The notes: generated by a model not told the origin, from the sequence alone. A stretch of DNA of 64,000 nt from Candidatus Thiodiazotropha endolucinida (GCF_001715975.1 NZ_MARB01000017.1:39860-103859); one strand, 5' to 3'. Positions 45,081-54,298 are shown, counted from the first letter of the stretch. A program made the numbers and translations.

Positions 45081-48030
45081 TCTCTGGTTACTGTTTGGTA
45101 TAGGCTTTCTCTATCTGGGATTGCTGTTCGTCATCGCCCATGCGGGAGACAGCGGTCGAATTCCCGAGCGCCTGATACGCCACCCTTTGACCTATGTTCT
45201 CTCTCTCGGTGTCTACGCCACGACCTGGACTTTCTACGGCAGCGTCGGCTTCGCGAAGACCCAAGGCTATCTCTTTTTGACCATCTATCTGGGCGTGACA
45301 CTGGCATTCGCCCTGACGCCAATCCTGATTCAACCACTGCTTCGCCTTACCCGTGAATATCAGCTGACATCCCTGGCCGACCTGTTCGCTTTCCGCTATC
45401 GCAGTCAACTGGCGGGCATTCTGGTCACCCTGTTCATGCTGGTGGGCACCCTGCCCTATATTGCACTGCAGATCCGCGCAGTCACCGACTCCCTGCAGAT
45501 GATCAGCCATACTGTGGCGCCACGCATCCTGGCCTTGATCTTTTGTTCCACGCTGGTGGTGTTCGCTATCCTGTTCGGCGCCAGACACAGCGCCAGTCGC
45601 GAAAAACACCGGGGCCTGGTGTTGGCGATTGCATTTGAATCGATCGTCAAACTGGTGGCCTTACTCGTCATCGGCCTGGTGACGCTGTTTGGCGTATTCG
45701 ATGGGTTTTCAGGCCTCGACAAATGGCTTGCCGCACATCCTGAGATGCTCGATCGCCTCTATCAGCCAGTCAGAGAGGGTCCCTGGTCGACCCTGTTGCT
45801 ACTGGCCTTTGCAGCCGCCTTTCTGTTACCACGGCAATTCCATATGTTGTTCGCGGAGAACCTGGAACCCAAGGCATTGAAGACCGCCACCTGGGGCTTC
45901 CCTCTTTTTCTCCTGCTGATCAATTTACCGATACCCCTGATTCTTTGGGGTGGAGAGGCCCTCGGTCTCAGCATGCCACCCGACTATTTCGCCCTCGGCA
46001 TCACCCTCGATCAAGGCCCCTCCTGGTTACCGTTTCTCGCCTTTATCGGCGGTATTTCGTCAGCCAGTGCGATGATGATCATCACCACGCTGGCGCTGTC
46101 GTCGATGACATTGAACCACATCCTGCTCCCCACCAATTTTCCCGATCCGCAGGTCAATCTCTATCGCTGGCTGCTATTGGGCCGCAGACTGTTGATCGCC
46201 CTGATCATTATGGCGGGATACGGATTCTATGTTTTGTTGGAAAAGCATCAGGGACTGGTCCAGCTAGGCTTGATCTCCTTCGTCGCGGTCGCTCAGTTCC
46301 TTCCCGGTATCATCGGACTTCTCTATTGGCGTCGCGCCACCCGTCTCGGTTTCATCCTGGGCCTGCTGGCCGGTATAGGCGTCTGGACGGGAACACTGTT
46401 GATCCCGCTGTTGGAGAGTTCAGGTTTGGTGCGGACCGAATTCGATATACCGGCCCTATTGGCTACATCCGGCATGGACAAGTGGGAATTCGCAACTTTC
46501 TGGACACTCACCGCCAACACCCTGTTGTTTGTTTTAGGGTCTCTGCTGAGTAAGCAGAGTCTAGGCGAAAGAGAGGCTGCGCAGGCCTGTTGCAGCGAGT
46601 CATTGGTGCCTCTGGGGGGCATGGTCAACGCCGTTTCAACCGCCCAGTTCACCAAACAATTATCGCAGATGCTGGGTAGCGAAGCCGCACAACGGGAGGT
46701 GGAACAGGCGCTCAGAGACCTCAGCCTGCCGGTCAACGAGACACGTCCGGCGCAACTGCGTCGACTGCGTGAACGTATTGAGCGAAATCTGTCCGGTCTG
46801 CTGGGGCCGCAGCTGGCGCACATGATCATCAACCGAAGGCTGCAACTGGATATCCACACCCAGTCCGCGCTGGCAGATTCCATGCGTTTTATCGAGGATC
46901 AGCTAGAGCACTCACGCACGCGGCTGCGCGGTCTCAGTGCCGACCTCGACAATCTGCGTCGTTATCACCGGCAGGTCCTGCTCGATCTGCCGCTGGGTGT
47001 CTGCACCATCGACAGGCTACGCACAGTGACCATTTGGAATCTGGCCATGGAAGTGATGACCGGTGTGCCCGCTCGGGATGCCATCGGCGTTTCGATTCAC
47101 AGATTGCCTCCCCCATGGGGACATCTGCTGACAGGCTTCGCCTCCGCATCGGATGAGCACATACACCATCTGGAAGTCACGCATCAAGGGAAGAGTCGCT
47201 GGTTCAATCTGCACAAGGCCGCCATTCCGGCACCACTGCCGGTGGATCACCCCGTGGAAGAGGCGCGCACCAGCCAGGTTATGCTGATGGAGGACCTTAC
47301 CGACTTGGAGACACTGGAGGCTGAATTAGCCCACAGCGAACGTTTGGCCTCGATCGGCCGGCTGGCGGCGGGGGTGGCTCACGAGATTGGAAATCCGGTG
47401 ACCGGCATTGCATCCCTGGCGCAGAACCTGCGCCACGAGGACGATCCGGAATTGGTGCGGGAAAGTATCGAAGAGATTATCAACCAGACCCAACGCATCA
47501 CCACAATCGTAAAGACACTGATGAACTTCAGCCGCAGTGGCGGTATCGGCGGCGATATATGCGTTTTCTCAATACGGGAGGTGGCGGACGAAGCGATGCG
47601 TCTGGTGAAATTAACCCGTCACGGACGTCAGGTCCATTGTGAAAACCTGTGTCCACCCGACCTCACGATCACTGCGGATCGCCAGGGTATCTCGCAGATC
47701 CTGGTCAACATCCTCACCAATGCATGCGATGCCTCGCCACCCGACAGTCGAGTGGAACTGAGCGCCGATGAAATCGATGATCTGGTGAGAATCGAGGTGC
47801 AGGACCAGGGCGAAGGCATCGGGGAGCAGGATGTAGGTTATATATTCGAACCGTTTTTCACCACCAAGGCTCCAGGCGACGGCACAGGGCTCGGACTCGC
47901 CATCGCCTATAAAATAGTTTCAGACCACAAGGGCGCCATCAGCATCGACTCTGAAAAAGACAAGGGCACCCGGGTCATTATCGATCTTCCAAAGGCAGGC
48001 CTGAACGCCATCATCGCAGAGACATCATGA
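45070..48030 (+). CDS. CbrA-like sodium:solute symporter / sensor histidine kinase
   Basis: The 986-residue protein joins an SSS transporter-like membrane domain (about residues 1-490; DLWLLFGIGFLYLGLLFVIA, PLTYVLSLGVYATTWTFYGS, and about 12 helices) to a cytosolic linker, a PAS-like region (about 610-740) and a kinase. HisKA has RLAAGVAHEIGNPVTGIASL (H771). HATPase has NILTNACDASPP and GTGLGLAIAY. This is the CbrA/CrbS architecture, which senses carbon status, histidine or acetate in other gammaproteobacteria. The start is the ATG overlapping the small protein; it overlaps the response regulator by 4 bp. Confidence 0.88.
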   Translation: MSHDLWLLFGIGFLYLGLLFVIAHAGDSGRIPERLIRHPLTYVLSLGVYATTWTFYGSVGFAKTQGYLFLTIYLGVTLAFALTPILIQPLLRLTREYQLTSLADLFAFRYRSQLAGILVTLFMLVGTLPYIALQIRAVTDSLQMISHTVAPRILALIFCSTLVVFAILFGARHSASREKHRGLVLAIAFESIVKLVALLVIGLVTLFGVFDGFSGLDKWLAAHPEMLDRLYQPVREGPWSTLLLLAFAAAFLLPRQFHMLFAENLEPKALKTATWGFPLFLLLINLPIPLILWGGEALGLSMPPDYFALGITLDQGPSWLPFLAFIGGISSASAMMIITTLALSSMTLNHILLPTNFPDPQVNLYRWLLLGRRLLIALIIMAGYGFYVLLEKHQGLVQLGLISFVAVAQFLPGIIGLLYWRRATRLGFILGLLAGIGVWTGTLLIPLLESSGLVRTEFDIPALLATSGMDKWEFATFWTLTANTLLFVLGSLLSKQSLGEREAAQACCSESLVPLGGMVNAVSTAQFTKQLSQMLGSEAAQREVEQALRDLSLPVNETRPAQLRRLRERIERNLSGLLGPQLAHMIINRRLQLDIHTQSALADSMRFIEDQLEHSRTRLRGLSADLDNLRRYHRQVLLDLPLGVCTIDRLRTVTIWNLAMEVMTGVPARDAIGVSIHRLPPPWGHLLTGFASASDEHIHHLEVTHQGKSRWFNLHKAAIPAPLPVDHPVEEARTSQVMLMEDLTDLETLEAELAHSERLASIGRLAAGVAHEIGNPVTGIASLAQNLRHEDDPELVRESIEEIINQTQRITTIVKTLMNFSRSGGIGGDICVFSIREVADEAMRLVKLTRHGRQVHCENLCPPDLTITADRQGISQILVNILTNACDASPPDSRVELSADEIDDLVRIEVQDQGEGIGEQDVGYIFEPFFTTKAPGDGTGLGLAIAYKIVSDHKGAISIDSEKDKGTRVIIDLPKAGLNAIIAETS

Positions 48031-49364
48031 ATCAGATACTCATCATCGAAGACGAGGAGGTCATCCGCCGAGCAGTCAAGCGTCTGCTCGAGCGTAACGG
48101 CTATCAAATCACGGAAGCGGGTTCGGTAGAAGAGGCGCAATCCAGCCCCCTCGCCTCCTTCGACCTGATCATCAGTGATGTCAGGTTACCCAGTGCGCCC
48201 GGGACCCAAATAATCGAGGCCGCGGCACCGGTACCGGTTCTGATCATGACCAGCTATGCGAGTATCCGTTCTGCGGTGGATGCGATGAAACTGGGGGCCA
48301 TCGATTATATCGCCAAACCCTTCGACCACGATGAGTTATTGATTGTGGTGGAGCGAATCATCAAACAAGATCGCCAGCTCCGTCAGCAGGAGTTTCTCAA
48401 ATCGGAGGTGGATAAAAGCTATCCGGTAAGGGGCATGATTGGCGACTGCCCGGCAATGATCGATGTCTTTAAACGCATCGATAAGGTAGCACCCACTGAT
48501 GCCACAGTATTGATTCTCGGGGAGTCGGGCACCGGAAAAGAACTGGTCGCACGTGCACTGCATGAAAAGAGCCAACGCAGTCAATCGCCCTTTATCGTTT
48601 TCAACTGTGCCGCTGTACCTGAAAATCAGGTGGAGATCGAGTTGTTCGGCCACCAGAATGAAGGCGAGACCCGGCGTGGCGGACTGCTTGCGAAGGCCCA
48701 TGGCGGTACCCTTTTTATGGATGAGGTCGGCGAACTCTCCATGGCTGCGCAGGCTCGGCTGCTGCGTGTATTGCAGGGTGATGACTATAGCGCTCAGCAG
48801 GAGACGTCGAACAGTGGACCCAATATCCGGATTATCGCCGCCACCCACAGGGATATACGTAAATTGGTCCAACAGCAGACTTTCAGAAGCGACCTCTATT
48901 TCCGCCTGCGTGTGGTTGAAATGACCCTGCCTCCGCTTCGGGAGCGGGGCAGCGATATCAAATCGCTGGCTAAATTTCTCCTGACCAAATACTGTCGCCA
49001 GCTCAACCGTCCATCATTGAGCCTCAGCAGGAGCGCCCTTGAAGCCATCAGGCGCTACCATTGGCCCGGCAATATCAGAGAACTGGCAAATACAATCGAG
49101 CGTGCGGTTATCCTCTGCGAAGGTGACCATATCACACCTCAGTTGCTGGCCATCGACCACCATATCACCACCAAACGCATGGACAGTAACAATCCCGCCG
49201 ATAATCTATCCCTTGAAGAGTATTTTCGCCATTTTGTACTCGACAACCAGGATCATATGACCGAAACGGAGCTTGCCAAACAGCTGGGAATAAGCCGCAA
49301 AGCGCTATGGGAGCGTCGACAGCGTTTCGGCATTCCCCGGGAGAAAAAGGGCAAGAAAAGTTGA
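48027..49364 (+). CDS. CbrB-like NtrC-family response regulator without GAFTGA
   Basis: The 445-residue protein has a receiver (phospho-Asp D51 in LIISDVRLPS), an AAA+ domain and a Fis-type HTH (TETELAKQLGISRKALWERR, near 420-439). Walker A is GESGTGKE (165-172), and Walker B is GGTLFMDEVGEL (about 226-237). Sensor I is RIIAATHRD. At the place of the sigma-54 contact loop (residues 208-218) the sequence is GHQNEGETRRG; the GAFTGA motif is absent. This suggests it cannot remodel sigma-54 and works in another way. It overlaps the CbrA-like gene by 4 bp, so they are co-translated. Confidence 0.87.
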   Translation: MNQILIIEDEEVIRRAVKRLLERNGYQITEAGSVEEAQSSPLASFDLIISDVRLPSAPGTQIIEAAAPVPVLIMTSYASIRSAVDAMKLGAIDYIAKPFDHDELLIVVERIIKQDRQLRQQEFLKSEVDKSYPVRGMIGDCPAMIDVFKRIDKVAPTDATVLILGESGTGKELVARALHEKSQRSQSPFIVFNCAAVPENQVEIELFGHQNEGETRRGGLLAKAHGGTLFMDEVGELSMAAQARLLRVLQGDDYSAQQETSNSGPNIRIIAATHRDIRKLVQQQTFRSDLYFRLRVVEMTLPPLRERGSDIKSLAKFLLTKYCRQLNRPSLSLSRSALEAIRRYHWPGNIRELANTIERAVILCEGDHITPQLLAIDHHITTKRMDSNNPADNLSLEEYFRHFVLDNQDHMTETELAKQLGISRKALWERRQRFGIPREKKGKKS

Positions 49365-49377
49365 GGGATCTTAGCAA

Positions 49378-49542
49378 GCCGCAAATGGACGCCAATCACC
49401 GCAAACAAACGCAATCTATCTGTAGCATGAAATCGTAATTCCCCTACGCTAAGGGTTCAGAACTCCCCAGGATGTCATCTACAGACACAGCCTTAACATA
49501 CCACTTGCAATGGTTCGCGGTAATTTGGGTAAATTTGCGGCT
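49378..49542. repeat. Inverted repeat, family A, copy after the cbrB-like gene
   Basis: GCCGCAAATGGACGCCAATC extends 18 bases further to 49415 and pairs with TTGCAATGGTTCGCGGTAAT and the bases to 49542, with several mismatches. The 89-nt middle has no gene. It begins 13 bp after the cbrB-like stop codon. Confidence 0.8.
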
Positions 49543-49553
49543 AAACCAATCGC

Positions 49554-49647
49554 CCGTAGGGTGCGGCTTGCCGCACCATTCACAAGCATGATCAGGGATA
49601 CCGCAGCGCCAGAGGATGGTTTCGGTGCGGCAAGCCGCACCCTACGG
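49554..49647. repeat. Nested palindrome: perfect 24-bp inverted repeat whose arms are hairpins
   Basis: CCGTAGGGTGCGGCTTGCCG plus four bases (49554-49577) is the exact inverse of the arm at 49624-49647. Inside each arm GGTGCGGC-TT-GCCGCACC can also fold on itself. The 46-nt middle has no gene. Similar cGTAGGGTGCGG elements are widespread in gammaproteobacterial intergenic DNA (recollection). Confidence 0.85.
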
Positions 49648-49674
49648 TTAGAAGAGGCGATCGCGGGTTAAGGA

Positions 49675-51081
49675 TCAATGCTGTGACTTTATCAGCTTGA
49701 TCCAGTTCGATGTCTGCAGCAGATGCCGTTGCTTCGACAGCGGGTGGAACCCGTGACTGGTCTGGGCATGACGAAGCAGCTCGTCGCTGTTTTCACCGTC
49801 TTTCGGAAAGACTGCCGATCCGATGGTCAGATCGAGGGTGATGTTTCTGCCATTGACCTCAATTGGATTGGAGAGCCCGATACGCAACTTTTCCGAGATA
49901 TGAATGACCGATTTTTCATCCTGAATATGGGGTAATAAGAGAGCAAATTCGCTGCCGTCAATGCGCAAAAGAATATCGCCCTTGCGGACTTGACGCTTAA
50001 GTCTGGCTGAAATGGTCTTTAAACATTCATCACCAGCAGAGTGGCCGTAACGCTCATTGATCTGTTTTAAGTCCACCAACACGACATGTAAAAGACACAA
50101 CGGCGTATTGTCCTGTTTGGCCTGTGTCAGCGCGAAGCTGAGATAATCCTCGAAGAGCACCCGGCTGGGGAGTCCGGTCAGGTCATCATGGAACTCCTGA
50201 TATTTGTTGAGTTCTTCGATCTTATTGTATTGGGTGATATCACGTCCAACGCCATAGGTGCCAAAAAAGACTCGTTTTTTACCCTGTTGCGTGTAGAGCC
50301 TTCTGGACTGCAGGGCCACCAGAAGGGTTTTAGGCTTCCTGCCCGGATTCTCACCATCGGGCTCTTTACAACGCAATCTGAGCTCGACCTCCGGAAATCT
50401 GTCCGGTGCAGTACGCCGCTCTTCGAAGACATGGTGCATGCGATCGATCTGGTCGCCCTCAACCAATGAACTCCAATGCCTGCCCAGAATCTCCTGTTTG
50501 GAATATCCGGTCACTTTGGTGAAGACCGTATTCACCATGCGAAAATTACCCTTGGTATCGAGTAGAAACTGAAGATTGGGAGCGACATCGAACATCATGC
50601 GGTGCAGATTGCTCTTAATCTCGATCTTTCGTTTGACCCCCTGCCTCTGCTCCTCCTTGACCTTTTTTCTCAGACTCTCGTCAATTGCCTTGAGCAGATC
50701 GACCGGAGTCACCGGCTTGCGAATGAAGTTATCCGCCCCCTTTTTCAGTGATTTGATTGCGTCATCCATGGAGGGATCACCGGATATGGTGATAATACGT
50801 GTCTTCAGCCCACGCTTGTGAATGAAATCCATGACCTTATAGCCGTCCGCCACCGGCATGTGGAGGTCCAGCAACACCACATCGAACGGCTTGGAGATCA
50901 AAAGACCCGCGGCCTTTGCCCCATCCTCGGCGGTGTCTACGTCATACCCCCAACTGGCCACCATCATTGCCAGGCTATCCGCATGACGAGATTCATCATC
51001 TACAATCAGCAAGCGCCCCTTAAGTGATGATTTTGCTTTCTTCGGATCTTCTTTGTTTTGCATGAGTGTTGCTTCCATCAA
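49675..51081 (-). CDS. Receiver-PAS-degenerate GGDEF protein
   Basis: The 468-residue protein has a receiver (phospho-Asp D72 in VVLLDLHMPVADGY), a PAS domain (about 165-290: LQFLLDTKGNFRMVNTVF) and a GGDEF fold (about 300-460). The active-site motif reads DGSEF (375-379) instead of GGDEF, so cyclase activity is unlikely. The inhibitory site RKGD (366-369) is five residues upstream and intact. This suggests a c-di-GMP receptor role. It is transcribed alone on the minus strand, convergent with the cbrAB-like genes. Confidence 0.8.
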   Translation of the reverse strand: MMEATLMQNKEDPKKAKSSLKGRLLIVDDESRHADSLAMMVASWGYDVDTAEDGAKAAGLLISKPFDVVLLDLHMPVADGYKVMDFIHKRGLKTRIITISGDPSMDDAIKSLKKGADNFIRKPVTPVDLLKAIDESLRKKVKEEQRQGVKRKIEIKSNLHRMMFDVAPNLQFLLDTKGNFRMVNTVFTKVTGYSKQEILGRHWSSLVEGDQIDRMHHVFEERRTAPDRFPEVELRLRCKEPDGENPGRKPKTLLVALQSRRLYTQQGKKRVFFGTYGVGRDITQYNKIEELNKYQEFHDDLTGLPSRVLFEDYLSFALTQAKQDNTPLCLLHVVLVDLKQINERYGHSAGDECLKTISARLKRQVRKGDILLRIDGSEFALLLPHIQDEKSVIHISEKLRIGLSNPIEVNGRNITLDLTIGSAVFPKDGENSDELLRHAQTSHGFHPLSKQRHLLQTSNWIKLIKSQH

Positions 51082-51178
51082 ACTGCAGCTATAACTTCAC
51101 ACTTCTGACTATACCATGAACCGTCGGAACCGATTAGGAAATGGAGTCATCAATGAGGGTCAAATAAGCAATTAAATC

Positions 51179-51637
51179 TTAAGAAGAGTTCATAATCCTA
51201 TGTTTTGCAGCGATAAAGTCACTGTGAGACACGTGAATCAGATCGGCCAGCCGACGAATGACATGCTCTTCATAATGGTGTAGTGCCTGATCGGCGAAGG
51301 CTACCCGCCAGAATGCTTCCACCACTTTGACCTTCTGTTCTGCCGAGTAGTGTTCATTGATCAGGCGTGTAAACTGAAAATAGTCGGTGGATTCTTGATG
51401 CTCCTGCCTGGCAAGCGCTATCAGCTGCTCTGCCGATACCCTGTTCAAGGCAAACTGTTTCTGTATCGCATTCAGAATGGCATGCCGCTCTTCAGGCGCA
51501 TTTTCATAGTCTGCCTCGGCTATCTCGATCAGCAATACCACAACCGCCAACCTTATCGAATGCTCCAACTGCTCTCTCTCTTCTTCAACATTCGGGATGA
51601 GATAGCTATCGAAAAAATCTTTGATTGCTTTGATCAT
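51179..51637 (-). CDS. TerB-family helical protein
   Basis: The 152-residue cytoplasmic protein fits TerB/DUF533-type folds: LAVVVLLIEIAEADYENAPE with acidic residues that bind metal in relatives, and a second half VVEAFWRVAFADQALHHYEE, HVIRRLADLIHVSHSDFIAAK. Such proteins are named for tellurite resistance, but most have no known role. It is monocistronic between the GGDEF-like gene and the acetate module. Confidence 0.8.
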   Translation of the reverse strand: MIKAIKDFFDSYLIPNVEEEREQLEHSIRLAVVVLLIEIAEADYENAPEERHAILNAIQKQFALNRVSAEQLIALARQEHQESTDYFQFTRLINEHYSAEQKVKVVEAFWRVAFADQALHHYEEHVIRRLADLIHVSHSDFIAAKHRIMNSS

Positions 51638-52191
51638 CTGGGTCTACCAAAAATGTCCACACTGCCTGGTCATATAGTCAACAATTTGCTGACAGTCGAG
51701 ATCCACCATCATGAGAGCTGGCCGGCATTTCTCTTCAGGCGGGTTACGGTTCGGTCTGAAATTTATGTTATCACGGTAGAGTGAAAGCATCTCTGATCCA
51801 ACCCGGTACCGATCTCCGAGTATAACCGGTGAGATCGGGCAACCGTTTTCCGCTCCTTCCCACGAGCATGGAAAAAAAATGTTTCTTACCGATGGAAACG
51901 CGTGGCGATTCTTTCGGTTACATACCCTATACACCGACGTTACCTATGGTAACGCAGATGCTGCCATGCAGCATAAAGTTTTAACGCTTAAGCTATTGTT
52001 TTATTTGACAATATCCAGTTTATCGCCACAAAATAGTGCATTGTGTGATCGCTATCGGCGCGGTAACACAACGTGGTGTTTGTTCACTTCAGGGATAGAT
52101 CATCTCGCTTCACTCTATAACGACAGGAGTCATCGCAAGTGACAGACACGCTTAATGACAGAACTTCTTTATATGGCGGAGTGATCATGAC
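51638..52191 (+). promoter_or_regulatory. 554-bp gap before the DUF4212/symporter operon
   Basis: No supported gene. A 96-codon minus-strand frame (51644-51934) ends 6 bp before the TerB start but has no recognised motif or SD. The plus strand holds an inverted repeat CGTTACC-TAT-GGTAACG (51938-51954), an AT-rich stretch with TTGACA (near 52008), and a TGTGATCG/GTAACACA pair near 52038-52060. The promoter and operators of the acetate-symporter operon should be here. Confidence 0.4.
51938..51954. promoter_or_regulatory. CGTTACC-TAT-GGTAACG inverted repeat, operator-like
   Basis: Seven-base perfect arms around a three-base spacer, 238 bp upstream of the DUF4212 gene. It has no U-run and sits in non-coding DNA, so a protein-binding site is more likely than a terminator. 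Confidence 0.45.
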
Positions 52192-52446
52192 ATGAATAAA
52201 ACTGCTGAACAGTATTGGAAAGCCAATATTCGCTTAGTAAGCATCTTACTGGCGATTTGGTTTATCTGCTCGTTCCTATTCGGCATCATCTTAGTGGAAC
52301 CGCTGAATACCATTAAGATCGGTGGTGTCGGATTGGGATTCTGGTTTGCTCAGAACGGCTCGATCTATACCTTTCTGGTGCTGATCTACGTCTACGCTAA
52401 ACGCATGAATGCTCTGGATGTCGAATTTGACGTCCATGAGGACTAA
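52192..52446 (+). CDS. DUF4212 small subunit of sodium/solute symporter
   Basis: The 84-residue protein has two hydrophobic helices (VSILLAIWFICSFLFGIILV and SIYTFLVLIYVYAKRM) and the conserved block WKANIRLVSILLAIW. DUF4212 genes sit directly before SSS-family symporters and probably form a two-part transporter. Here the spacer to the symporter is 16 bp. Confidence 0.88.
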   Translation: MNKTAEQYWKANIRLVSILLAIWFICSFLFGIILVEPLNTIKIGGVGLGFWFAQNGSIYTFLVLIYVYAKRMNALDVEFDVHED

Positions 52447-52462
52447 TGGGGGAAACTGACTC

Positions 52463-54247
52463 ATGGATCTGCAAACATTAACTTATATCGTAGTCGGCGC
52501 GACCTTCGCCCTCTACATCGGTATCGCCTTTTGGGCACGCGCGGGAACCACAGGTGAGTTCTATGCGGCTGGCCGGGGCGTACACCCCGTCGCCAACGGT
52601 ATGGCGACCGCTGCTGACTGGATGTCCGCCGCTTCCTTTATCTCGATGGCAGGCCTGATCGCCTTTAATGGCTACGGCGCTTCTGTCTTCCTGATGGGTT
52701 GGACCGGTGGTTATGTGCTCCTGGCACTGCTGCTCGCTCCCTATCTGCGTAAGTTCGGCAAGTTCACCGTACCTGAGTTCATCGGTGATCGTTACTACTC
52801 GCGTACTGCGCGTATCGTCGCGGTCATCTGTCTGATCATCGCCTCGATCACTTACGTAATCGGTCAGATGAAGGGCATCGGCGTCGCCTTCTCTCGTTTT
52901 CTCGAGACCGAATACGACACCGGCCTCTACATCGGCATGGGCATAGTCTTCATCTACGCCGTAATGGGCGGCATGAAGGGTATCACCTATACCCAGATCG
53001 CCCAGTACTGTGTGTTGATCTTCGCCTACACCGTACCGGCGATCTTCATCTCCCTGAACATTACCGGCAACCCGATCCCGCAGTTGGGTATCGGTAGTTC
53101 CATGGCCGATGGCTCAGGCACCTATATGATGGATCGTCTCGATCAGGTGGTGACCGATCTGGGCTTCAACCAGTACACGACTCAGGTCATGGGCAGCAAG
53201 CTGAACATGTTTGTCTATACCCTCTCCCTGATGATCGGTACTGCGGGTCTGCCCCACGTTATCATCCGATTCTTCACCGTACCCAAGGTTAAGGACGCAC
53301 GTTCTTCAGCCGGTTGGGCACTGGTCTTCATCGCCATTCTCTACACCACAGCACCTGCTGTCGGTTCCATGGCACGCCTGAACCTGATGAACACGATTCA
53401 AACCGGTGAAGTCGGAAGCGCCGAAGGCAACATCGAAATCGCCAAGGTGCCTCAGTGGATGCTGAACTGGCAGAAGACCGGTCTGTTGCAGTGGGAAGAC
53501 AAGAACGGCGACGGCCGTATCCAGTACTACAACGAGAAGAACAAGGAGTTCGCAGCCAAGGCCGAGAGCTATGGCTGGAAGGGTAACGAGATGACCAAGG
53601 TCGACCGTGACATCATGGTATTGGCCAATCCGGAAATCGCCAATCTGCCCAACTGGGTTGTTGCATTGGTGGTTGCCGGTGGTCTGGCGGCCGCCCTCTC
53701 CACTGCTGCCGGTCTGCTGCTTGCGATCTCTTCCTCCATCTCGCATGACCTCCTGAAAGGTGTTTTCATGCCAGACATCTCGGAGAAGAACGAACTGTTG
53801 GCAGGACGTATCGCCATGGCGGGCGCCATCGGCCTGGCCGGGTACTTCGGTCTCCATCCGCCGGATTTCGCGGCCGGCACCGTGGCCATCGCCTTCGGTC
53901 TGGCGGCAAGTTCCATCTTCCCAGTACTGATGATGGGTATCTTCTATAAGAAGATGAACCGTGCGGGTGCGATCTGGGGCATGATCTCCGGTATCGGCGT
54001 CACCATGCTGTATGTGTTCCAGCACAAGGGCATTATGTTCATTCCGGGTACCTCGTTCCTCGGTGATCTGGGCCCGAACTGGTTCCTCGGCATTTCGCCA
54101 AACGCCTTTGGCGCCATCGGTGCGATAGTGAATTTCGCGGTCGCCATCTTTGTCTCCAAGATCACGGCTCCGCCGCCGGAACACATCCAGCACCTGGTGG
54201 AGGATATCCGTGTACCTAAAGGCGCGGATGCTGCCATCGATCACTAA
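52463..54247 (+). CDS. SSS-family sodium:solute symporter, probable acetate uptake
   Basis: The 594-residue protein of the SSS family has 13 or more helices, including FYAAGRGVHPVANGMATAAD, WMSAASFISMAGLIAF and AALSTAAGLLLAISSSISHD. It belongs to the VC2705/ActP-like subgroup paired with DUF4212. A long loop (about residues 310-385) contains DKNGDGRIQYYN (346-357), which fits an EF-hand calcium loop. Acetate is inferred from the acs gene 3 kb downstream and from the family; other carboxylates are possible. A strong terminator follows. Confidence 0.87.
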   Translation: MDLQTLTYIVVGATFALYIGIAFWARAGTTGEFYAAGRGVHPVANGMATAADWMSAASFISMAGLIAFNGYGASVFLMGWTGGYVLLALLLAPYLRKFGKFTVPEFIGDRYYSRTARIVAVICLIIASITYVIGQMKGIGVAFSRFLETEYDTGLYIGMGIVFIYAVMGGMKGITYTQIAQYCVLIFAYTVPAIFISLNITGNPIPQLGIGSSMADGSGTYMMDRLDQVVTDLGFNQYTTQVMGSKLNMFVYTLSLMIGTAGLPHVIIRFFTVPKVKDARSSAGWALVFIAILYTTAPAVGSMARLNLMNTIQTGEVGSAEGNIEIAKVPQWMLNWQKTGLLQWEDKNGDGRIQYYNEKNKEFAAKAESYGWKGNEMTKVDRDIMVLANPEIANLPNWVVALVVAGGLAAALSTAAGLLLAISSSISHDLLKGVFMPDISEKNELLAGRIAMAGAIGLAGYFGLHPPDFAAGTVAIAFGLAASSIFPVLMMGIFYKKMNRAGAIWGMISGIGVTMLYVFQHKGIMFIPGTSFLGDLGPNWFLGISPNAFGAIGAIVNFAVAIFVSKITAPPPEHIQHLVEDIRVPKGADAAIDH

Positions 54248-54274
54248 TCAAAAACTCTAAAGCAGTAACTGAGT

Positions 54275-54298
54275 GCCCCGCTTCGGCGGGGCCTTTTT
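54275..54298 (+). terminator. Rho-independent terminator of the symporter operon
   Basis: GCCCCGC-TTCG-GCGGGGC is a perfect 7-bp stem with a stable UUCG-type loop, then CTTTTT. It begins 28 bp after the symporter stop codon. Confidence 0.92.

Noticed and set aside
51644-51934. 96-codon minus-strand ORF upstream of TerB
   Set aside because: Its composition is not clearly protein-like and no SD is seen; it probably reads non-coding DNA.
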